Below are positions 26,031 to 31,080 of a stretch of DNA of 31,080 bases, one piece after another. The notes beneath the pieces are model-generated. The model was not told where the DNA came from. It was given only the letters and a program-made list of their open reading frames with translations, and ran no database searches. The stretch's first letter is position 1, and every line of letters starts with the position of its first letter. This stretch comes from Ornithomonoglobus_A sp045532455. Lineage in GTDB: Bacteria; Bacillota; Clostridia; UBA1381. The stretch spans positions 1-31,080 of the forward strand of contig JAZSFX010000033.1 in the NCBI GenBank assembly GCA_045532455.1. Reading direction: 5' to 3'. Made by a program: the position numbers and the translations under genes.

Positions 26031-26066
26031 AACAAAGGGACGGTAAATTTTACTGTCCCTTGTTTA
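26031..26066. terminator. Terminator between the activase-like gene and spoVAEB
   Basis: GGGACGGTAAA (26037..26047) and TTTACTGTCCC (26049..26059) form a stem with one G-U pair, flanked by AACAAA and TTGTTT that extend it. It lies directly after the plus-strand stop (26029) and directly before the spoVAEB stop (26067..26069), so it probably serves both strands. Confidence 0.8.
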
Positions 26067-26426
26067 TTATTTGTTTTTGGGTTTTGAATTAAAAATGAGA
26101 GACATTATGAGCGCGAAAAGAATAGCAGCAGTTATACCGCCTGCGGTTGCGCTTATACCACCCGTAAGAATTCCCAATGCACCGTCCTTGCTGATTGCCT
26201 CACGTACACCTTTGCATAGCGAATATCCAAACCCCGTAAGCGGTACAGTAGCACCTGCACCTGCAAACTCAACTATATGCTCATATATTCCAAAAAGCTC
26301 TAAAAATACACCGCTAACAACAAACGAAACTAATATTCTGCCTGGAGTGAGTTTTGTTTTATCAACCAATATCTGACCTATAACACATATAAGTCCGCCA
26401 ACAACAAATGCTTTTATATAGTCCAT
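26067..26426 (-). CDS. spoVAEB: Stage V sporulation protein AE (SpoVAEB)
   Basis: Small membrane protein of the SpoVA channel that moves dipicolinic acid into the forespore and releases it at germination. The 119-residue product has about four hydrophobic segments, starts MDYIKAFVVGGLICVIGQIL and contains the SpoVAE segments TKLTPGRILVSFVVSG, GAGATVPLTGFGYSLCKGV and GILTGGISATAGGITAAI. It follows spoVAD by 17 bases. It would be expressed in the forespore. Confidence 0.94.
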   Translation of the reverse strand: MDYIKAFVVGGLICVIGQILVDKTKLTPGRILVSFVVSGVFLELFGIYEHIVEFAGAGATVPLTGFGYSLCKGVREAISKDGALGILTGGISATAGGITAAILFALIMSLIFNSKPKNK

Positions 26427-26443
26427 ATTTATATCCCCTTAAT

Positions 26444-27451
26444 TTATATTTCGATTGATATTGCATGAGCAATAGACGGAATACTTTCGCCCTGCTGTAT
26501 GCTCATTGTATTCATAAGTGCACCCGTTGCCATAAGCAGAACTCTTTTGAATGTGCCTTTTTTCATTTCCTTATAGATATATCCGCAAAACACACTACCG
26601 CAACAACCGCAACCGCTTCCGCCGCAGTGTACATCTTGCGTGTCTATATCAAATATAAGCTTTCCGCAATCTTCGTGAATGCTTGAAATATTGTAGCCCT
26701 CCTCCATCATAAGCTTACATAGAATCTGTGAGCCTACAACACCAAGGTCGCCCGTTACAATCAAATCGTAATCAGACGGTTTTCTGCCCGTATCTTCAAA
26801 GTGCGCAATTAATGTATCAATAGCGGCAGGCGCCATTGCCGCACCCATATTATTTGCGTCTGTAATACCCATATCAATAACCTTGCCCGTTGTTATATGA
26901 GTAATCTTAGGTCCCTCACCGTTTTTGGCAAGAACAACACTTCCTGCGCCCGTTACGGTCCACTGCGCAGACGGTGCGCGCTGACCGCCATATTCAAGAG
27001 GATTTCTAAATTGCTTTTCCGCACTACAATAATGGCTTGAAGTGGTGCATAGCACGTAATCTGCATAATTACCCGAAATCAGCATACTTCCCAAAGACAT
27101 ACTCTCCGTCATTGTTGAACAAGCACCGAACAGTCCAAAAAAGGGAATTTCTAAATCTCTCATACCGTAGCTTGCGCCAACACATTGGTTTAATAAATCA
27201 CCTGCAAAAACGTAATTTATGTCATTAGGTGTCAGGCCTACGCGTTCCATAGCAAGAATACTTGCTTCTTTCTGGATTTTACTCTCTGCTTTTTCCCACG
27301 AGTCAGCACCGAATTTATCATCTTTTAAAATAACGTCAAAATATTCCGATAAAGGACCATCACCCTCTTTTTTGCCAACTATTGAGGCGGTATTTATAAT
27401 AAAAGGGGGAGAGGCAAGCTCAACTGTCTGTTTGCCTATATGTTTATTCAT
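26444..27451 (-). CDS. spoVAD: Stage V sporulation protein AD (SpoVAD)
   Basis: Thiolase-fold, dipicolinic-acid-binding member of the SpoVA complex on the forespore/spore inner membrane. The 335 residues match the family. Segments seen include SPPFIINTASIVGKKEG, FAGDLLNQCVGASYGMRDL, PFFGLFGACSTMTESMSLG, SSHYCSAEKQFRNPLEYGGQ, QWTVTGAGSVVLA and GGSGCGCCGSVFCGYI. AAAGGA precedes the ATG. It leads a two-gene unit with spoVAEB. The usual upstream partner spoVAC is missing: the 172-base region upstream ends in a divergent acyl-CoA synthetase gene. No convincing sigma-G promoter could be picked out by eye. Confidence 0.95.
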   Translation of the reverse strand: MNKHIGKQTVELASPPFIINTASIVGKKEGDGPLSEYFDVILKDDKFGADSWEKAESKIQKEASILAMERVGLTPNDINYVFAGDLLNQCVGASYGMRDLEIPFFGLFGACSTMTESMSLGSMLISGNYADYVLCTTSSHYCSAEKQFRNPLEYGGQRAPSAQWTVTGAGSVVLAKNGEGPKITHITTGKVIDMGITDANNMGAAMAPAAIDTLIAHFEDTGRKPSDYDLIVTGDLGVVGSQILCKLMMEEGYNISSIHEDCGKLIFDIDTQDVHCGGSGCGCCGSVFCGYIYKEMKKGTFKRVLLMATGALMNTMSIQQGESIPSIAHAISIEI

Positions 27452-27538
27452 AATTTTTATCCTTTCTTTTTTTGTTAGTTTTTCACTTGCATAAGATTTT
27501 ATTCTTTTAAAGAAAAAATAATATAATTACAAATACTA

Positions 27539-27567
27539 TTGAACAATCGGGAAATATATGGTATAAT
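27539..27567 (+). promoter_or_regulatory. Sigma-A promoter of the acyl-CoA synthetase gene
   Basis: TTGAAC (27539..27544), 17 bases, TATAAT (27562..27567), about 57 bases before the start codon, in the 172-base gap shared with the divergent spoVAD gene. Confidence 0.7.
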
Positions 27568-27623
27568 ATATAGCAAGGAAGTTTTATAGAAGCTTTTTTA
27601 AGAAATAAAATGAGAGGTTTTTT

Positions 27624-29279
27624 ATGGAAAATAAGAGATTACAACAATACAGAGATGTTTTTGAAACTCAGTATACCTGGAAAGAGGGATATATGCGTAA
27701 CGTTTACCGCTACGGTAAAAGATTAGCACTAAGCTTTCCCGAAACTAACGAAGAATGGACATATGATGAATTAAATGCAGAAGTAAATAAACTATCAAAT
27801 GCAATGCTTAAGGATAATATCAAGCATGGGGACGTAGTTATGTATATAATGCAAAATTGCCCTGTGTTTGTATTTACATATGTTGCAGCACACAAGATTG
27901 GAGCAATAAATGCACCTGTAAATTACAGATTATCAGCAGGCGAGGTTGCGCTTAATATAGACGATTCAAAGCCTGAGATTTTAATATACGAAGCAGAATA
28001 TCAAAGCCTTATTGATGAAGTGCTTACTATGGTAAACCATCGCCCCAAGCGCATTATTTTAATGGACATAGAAAAGAAGCAAGCTGCACCCGAGGGAGTT
28101 GTTACATACGAAGATTACGTAAAAGGACAACCCGAGAGTGAGCCGCAAATTGACTTTGTGCCTAACATATATGACGAAACAACAAGACTGTTTACTTCGG
28201 GAACAACAGGCAAGCAAAAGGCAGTGCCGCTTACAAGTATCAATGAGGTGCTTTCAGCACACGATATTATGATTCATTTCCCGCTTAACCAGACAGATAT
28301 TACGATGAATACAACACCATGGTTTCACAGAGGCGGAATACACTGCGCAGGCCCTACACCAACACTTTATGCAGGGGGACAAGTTGTAGCACTGCGTAAG
28401 TTCGAGGCAAAGCTGACTCTTGAGCTTGTAGAAAAGTATGGTATAACATTTATTGTTGGTGTGCCGACAGTTCTCGAAACATTAACAAAAGAACAGGAAT
28501 CGTCAGGGTACGATTTAAGCTCGCTAAAGGGTATTGTTACAATGGGCAGTCCGCTTGAGCGAATGGCATGCATTCGTTACCAGAGCGTGCTCACGCCAAA
28601 TATCTATAATGGCTACGGAACAACAGAAACATTATGGAATACATTTTTACGTCCGTTTGACTTGCCCGATAAGGCAGGAACTGCAGGCGGCTCTTGTCTT
28701 GACGATGACGTAAGAGTAGTAAAAGCATACACTGACAGGCGCGCTGAGCCTGATGATGAGGTAGCAAAGGATAACAGAGAAGTGGGTGAGGTTATTATAA
28801 AATCACCTGCTAAGGCAGCGTATTGCTACTATAACAACGAAGAAGAAAATCAAAGAAAATTCCATGCGGGCTACTACTACACAAACGACCTTGCAACATG
28901 GGACGAAAATAACTATGTAACAATAGTTGGCAGAAAAGACGATATGATTATTTCGTCGGGTGAGAATATATATCCTACACAGGTCGAAGAAGCACTTAAC
29001 AGCTTTGATAAAGTTGCAGAATGTATTGTAACTGCTGTTCCCGACAAAATCAGAGGCGAGCTTGTAACTGCATATATTGTTAAGGCAGATGAGTCTTTAA
29101 CCTACGAAGAACTTGAGGAATTCTGCAAAAACTCTCCGATGATCGCAAACTACAAAAGACCAAGATACTACAGATTTGTATCGCAAATACCTCTTAATGC
29201 AACGGGTAAAAAGCTGCATAACAAAATAAAAGAGATGGCAGCTGAGGATTTGGTAAACGGATTACTATACAGGGTATAA
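27624..29279 (+). CDS. Acyl-CoA synthetase (AMP-binding, class I adenylate-forming)
   Basis: Activates a carboxylic acid as acyl-AMP and transfers it to CoA; fatty or aromatic acids are the likely substrates. The 551-residue product has the ANL-family core motifs in order: LFTSGTTGKQKAVPLT (A3, from residue 189), NGYGTTETLWN (A5), YYTNDLATWDENNYVTIVGR (A7) joined to KDDMIISSGENIYPTQVEEA (A8), and PLNATGKKLHNK (A10) with catalytic K529. The N-terminal and C-terminal domains are both complete. GAGAGG precedes the ATG. It has its own promoter and a strong bidirectional terminator, so it is a single-gene unit; the substrate cannot be read from sequence. Confidence 0.9.
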   Translation: MENKRLQQYRDVFETQYTWKEGYMRNVYRYGKRLALSFPETNEEWTYDELNAEVNKLSNAMLKDNIKHGDVVMYIMQNCPVFVFTYVAAHKIGAINAPVNYRLSAGEVALNIDDSKPEILIYEAEYQSLIDEVLTMVNHRPKRIILMDIEKKQAAPEGVVTYEDYVKGQPESEPQIDFVPNIYDETTRLFTSGTTGKQKAVPLTSINEVLSAHDIMIHFPLNQTDITMNTTPWFHRGGIHCAGPTPTLYAGGQVVALRKFEAKLTLELVEKYGITFIVGVPTVLETLTKEQESSGYDLSSLKGIVTMGSPLERMACIRYQSVLTPNIYNGYGTTETLWNTFLRPFDLPDKAGTAGGSCLDDDVRVVKAYTDRRAEPDDEVAKDNREVGEVIIKSPAKAAYCYYNNEEENQRKFHAGYYYTNDLATWDENNYVTIVGRKDDMIISSGENIYPTQVEEALNSFDKVAECIVTAVPDKIRGELVTAYIVKADESLTYEELEEFCKNSPMIANYKRPRYYRFVSQIPLNATGKKLHNKIKEMAAEDLVNGLLYRV

Positions 29280-29317
29280 AAAATACAGAGGGCTTTTAAA
29301 AGCCCTCTGTATTTTTT
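29278..29317. terminator. Bidirectional terminator between the acyl-CoA synthetase gene and the zinc-ribbon gene
   Basis: A perfect 40-base palindrome: each 20-base arm reads A-rich, then TACAGAGGGCTTTT in one orientation, with T-tracts on both sides. The plus-strand stop codon (29277..29279) is at one edge and the minus-strand stop (29296..29298) at the centre, so the stem encodes the last residues (T-E-G-F) of the zinc-ribbon protein. Confidence 0.93.
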
Positions 29318-29589
29318 GTTTCACGGTTATTTTTATAACATTCTTCGCAAAGAATGGGTTTGTCGTGGCGCGGTTCAAACGGCACTTTAGCAATTTTCTG
29401 GCACTTTGCACATACTACCTCGTACATTGTACGTTGGGGTTTAAGTCTGTCCCTTAAAGCAATTCTACATTCCCTGCAACGTGTAGGCTCTGTCTTAAAC
29501 CCACGTTGTTCATAAAATTCCTGCTCACCTGCTGAAAAAATAAACTCAGCCCCGCAATCACGACATATTATTTTTTTATCTTCAAACAT
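29296..29589 (-). CDS. Zinc-ribbon domain protein
   Basis: A 97-residue protein with two zinc-ribbon modules: C9-x2-C12 with C38-x2-C41, and C60-x2-C63 with C81-x2-C84. The first carries CRDCGAEFIFSAGEQEFY, the pattern of the probable zinc-ribbon family (zf-trcl). No function is known. It lies 13 bases downstream of sigH and is probably co-transcribed with it; its stop codon sits within a bidirectional terminator. Confidence 0.88.
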   Translation of the reverse strand: MFEDKKIICRDCGAEFIFSAGEQEFYEQRGFKTEPTRCRECRIALRDRLKPQRTMYEVVCAKCQKIAKVPFEPRHDKPILCEECYKNNRETKNTEGF

Positions 29590-29602
29590 TGTTAATCTCC
29601 CA

Positions 29603-30235
29603 TCAATTACTTCTAAGATATATTAATTTCTTTTTTATTCTCTGTATTGCATTGTCGACCGCCTTTGGCTCTTTCTTTAAAATCATTGCAATTTCCCGGT
29701 AGCTTCTGTCTTCTAAATAGAGCATAAGCACATCAAATTCAAATGAGCTTAACGAACGATTGATTTTTGTTTCTATAGAATTAAAACTTTCCTGATTAAT
29801 AAGCATGGACTCAGGATTGTGCATATCGCTCTCTGACACTATAATTTCCGACAGGGAAGTGTCCGACTCATTATTAACAGACGAAGTATCAAGAGATATA
29901 TACGAATTCAACGGTCTGTGCTTTTTTCTCGAAGCTTCTCTTATTGCGCTCAGCATTTGACGTTTTACACATATAAGTGCAAATACCTTAAAGAAAGGAA
30001 AACGCTCACCGTCGAACTTTTTTATTGCATTGTAAAGACCAATAAGACCTTCTTGTATCATATCATCTTCATCTGCACCTGCAATAAAATATGTTTTTGC
30101 TTTTGCCACAACAAGATTTTTGTATCTCAAAAGAATTGTTTCCAGAGCAATATTATCATCATTCTGCGCTTTTTTAACAAGCTCCTCATCACTCATTCTG
30201 AGGTAATGATTTTTATTTTTCAAATTAATTTCCAT
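29603..30235 (-). CDS. sigH: RNA polymerase sigma factor SigH (Spo0H family)
   Basis: Alternative sigma factor for the transition to stationary phase and the start of sporulation. From the chosen start (MEINLKNKNHYLRMSDEEL) the product is 210 residues, close to the 218 of B. subtilis SigH. Region 2 reads YKNLVVAKAKTYFIAGADED and DMIQEGLIGLYNAIKKFD, followed by RQMLSAIREASRKKHRPLNS and YISLD; region 4 has LYLEDRSYREIAMILK and AVDNAIQRIKKKL. The start is uncertain: the ATG at 30235 has AAAGG only two bases upstream, an ATG at 30268 (11 codons further) has GGTGG, and a TTG at 30295 has no ribosome site. The region upstream holds two large hairpins and no clear promoter. Confidence 0.9.
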   Translation of the reverse strand: MEINLKNKNHYLRMSDEELVKKAQNDDNIALETILLRYKNLVVAKAKTYFIAGADEDDMIQEGLIGLYNAIKKFDGERFPFFKVFALICVKRQMLSAIREASRKKHRPLNSYISLDTSSVNNESDTSLSEIIVSESDMHNPESMLINQESFNSIETKINRSLSSFEFDVLMLYLEDRSYREIAMILKKEPKAVDNAIQRIKKKLIYLRSN

Positions 30236-30307
30236 AGCCTTTCTGTCCACAAATAGTAATAAAAACATTATGCCACCATGCTTATGGACAGACAAGGCGT
30301 ATAATGG

Positions 30308-30367
30308 AAATTATGCACATCGCCGTTTCGCACCTTTATCGGTGCGAAAATTACGGCGGTGCAATTT
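30308..30367. other. Long GC-rich hairpin upstream of sigH
   Basis: A nested inverted repeat. The innermost stem TTTCGCACC (30326..30334) and GGTGCGAAA (30341..30349) encloses a six-base loop; outside it CGCCG (30321..30325) pairs with CGGCG (30354..30358), then TGCAC (30314..30318) with GTGCA (30359..30363), and A/T pairs continue to about 30308 and 30367, with small bulges. It is more GC-rich than its surroundings. No T-tract follows on either strand, so it is not an ordinary terminator. Its strand and function are unknown; it could be a structured leader of sigH or a small RNA. Confidence 0.5.
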
Positions 30368-30377
30368 AATCTGCCGG

Positions 30378-30410
30378 AGGATAATAACGTGATTTTCACG
30401 TTATTATCCT
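30378..30410. terminator. Hairpin between the ABC transporter gene and sigH (possible terminator)
   Basis: AGGATAATAACGTGA (30378..30392) and TCACGTTATTATCCT (30396..30410) form a perfect 15-bp stem with a three-base loop. The stem is A/T-rich; on the plus strand a short TT-A-T tract follows, and on the minus strand, the direction of both neighbouring genes, none does. It may protect or process the ABC transporter mRNA rather than terminate it. Confidence 0.4.
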
Positions 30411-30421
30411 TTATAAATCTA

Positions 30422-31080
30422 TTATAAAATCTTAGATAAGAAATCTTTAAGTCTTGCATTTTTCGGGTTAGAGAAAAACTCCTCAGGAGGTGCACTTTCT
30501 GCTATTATACCCTGGTCAAAGAAAATGATTTTTGAGGCAACCTCACGTGCAAAACCCATCTCGTGAGTTACACAAATCATAGTAATACCGCTGTTTGCAA
30601 GCTCCTTCATAACGTCTAAAACCTCACCAACCATTTCGGGGTCAAGTGCAGAGGTCGGTTCGTCAAACAGAATAACTTCAGGCTCCATTGCCAGCGCGCG
30701 ACATATAGCAACTCTTTGCTTTTGTCCGCCGCTAAGCTGTGAGGGATACGCGTGTGCTTTATCCTCAAGACCAATTCTTTTTAGTATAGACATTGCCATT
30801 TCTTCTGCCTGAGCTTTAGTAAGCTTTTTAAGTTGTATTGGTGCTATTGTAATATTTTCGAGGATAGTTTTGTGAGGGAACAGGTTAAAGTTCTGGAAAA
30901 CCATCATCATTTTTTCGCGCTGCTTGTTTATGTTTGTTGATGGACTTGTTACATCCACACCATCAAGAAATATTTTTCCGCTATCTGGTGTTTCGAGCAT
31001 ATTAAGACATCTTAAGAAAGTAGATTTTCCACAACCCGACGGACCTACTATAAGTCGGATCGTAGCCATGTCGTTCTGTG
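30422..31080 (-). CDS. glnQ: Polar amino-acid ABC transporter ATP-binding protein (N-terminus outside window)
   Basis: ATPase of an importer for polar amino acids such as glutamine. The visible part has Walker A (GPSGCGKST), the Q-loop (QNFNLFPH), the signature LSGGQKQR, Walker B with D-loop (VILFDEPTSALD) and the switch histidine (THEMGF); TFLRCLNMLE-like wording (STFLRCLNMLE) and PEMVGEVLDVMKELA fit the GlnQ/ArtM group. The frame stays open through the window edge with no stop, and about 30 residues expected before Walker A are missing, so the ATG at 31067..31069 is internal and the gene is cut by the window. No permease or binding-protein gene is visible; they would lie beyond the edge. 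Substrate is not determinable. Confidence 0.92.
   Translation of the reverse strand, partial: QNDMATIRLIVGPSGCGKSTFLRCLNMLETPDSGKIFLDGVDVTSPSTNINKQREKMMMVFQNFNLFPHKTILENITIAPIQLKKLTKAQAEEMAMSILKRIGLEDKAHAYPSQLSGGQKQRVAICRALAMEPEVILFDEPTSALDPEMVGEVLDVMKELANSGITMICVTHEMGFAREVASKIIFFDQGIIAESAPPEEFFSNPKNARLKDFLSKIL

Noticed and set aside
30389..30427. A 12-codon plus-strand frame (GTG start) preceded by GGAGG at 30376..30380
   Set aside because: It lies within a perfect hairpin, has no promoter and nothing on the plus strand downstream to regulate; chance is more likely than a leader peptide.
31067..31069. ATG as the start of the ABC transporter ATPase
   Set aside because: The frame continues open to the window edge, and roughly 30 residues that normally precede Walker A are missing, so it is internal.

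Overview
This AT-rich window reads as the chromosome of an anaerobic, endospore-forming member of the Clostridia. The evidence is a pair of spoVA genes (spoVAD, spoVAEB), a SigH-type sporulation sigma factor, a class III fructose-1,6-bisphosphatase, a type III glutamine synthetase, GatCAB, and clostridial enzymes built on electron-transfer flavoproteins and CoA-dehydratase activases. I see no rRNA, tRNA, insertion sequence, prophage or CRISPR array. The window is almost wholly protein-coding and intergenic gaps are short.

Layout. 1-965 (minus): start of a probable ftsL-like gene and rsmH, the head of a cell-wall/division cluster, without mraZ in front. 1312-4267 (plus): tex and lgt, driven from a promoter with a hairpin-rich leader. 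4287-6966 (minus): nadB-nadC-niaR, an NAD de novo operon carrying its own repressor, with a strong promoter overlapped by an 11-bp inverted repeat that fits a NiaR operator; nadA is not in the operon. 7197-10335 (plus): gatC-gatA-gatB behind a perfect-consensus promoter. 10449-18611 (plus): glnN, then etfB-etfA-glcD (best read as an electron-confurcating lactate or 2-hydroxyacid dehydrogenase complex), a cytoplasmic NodB-type deacetylase, and fbp; no terminator is visible inside this run. 18678-19405: a nicotinamidase-like hydrolase and a DUF1653 protein. 19617-21573: a YitT membrane protein and a PfkB-type kinase. 21758-26029: a 1423-residue CoA-dehydratase activase-like protein carrying two tandem ATPase modules. 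26067-27451 (minus): spoVAD-spoVAEB. 27624-29279 (plus): an acyl-CoA synthetase. 29296-30235 (minus): a zinc-ribbon protein and sigH. 30422-31080 (minus, truncated at the window edge): an amino-acid ABC transporter ATPase.

How it fits together. The metabolic genes suit a fermenter that handles lactate or another 2-hydroxyacid through a flavin-based complex, has gluconeogenic capacity (fbp), assimilates ammonium (glnN), and regulates NAD synthesis by niacin availability (NiaR, with a nicotinamidase-like salvage enzyme 12 kb away). The sporulation genes lie in the last 5 kb.

Most of the window is ordinary core genome and I do not see a clearly new system. The items most worth a second look are: the half-ferredoxin N-terminus of EtfA, which keeps exactly the four cysteines for one cluster; the activase-like fusion, whose two modules each keep the 39-residue cysteine spacing of the HgdC activator; the paired hairpins between the ABC transporter gene and sigH; the mutually exclusive hairpins in the tex leader; and the way bidirectional terminators are embedded in or abut the ends of convergent genes.
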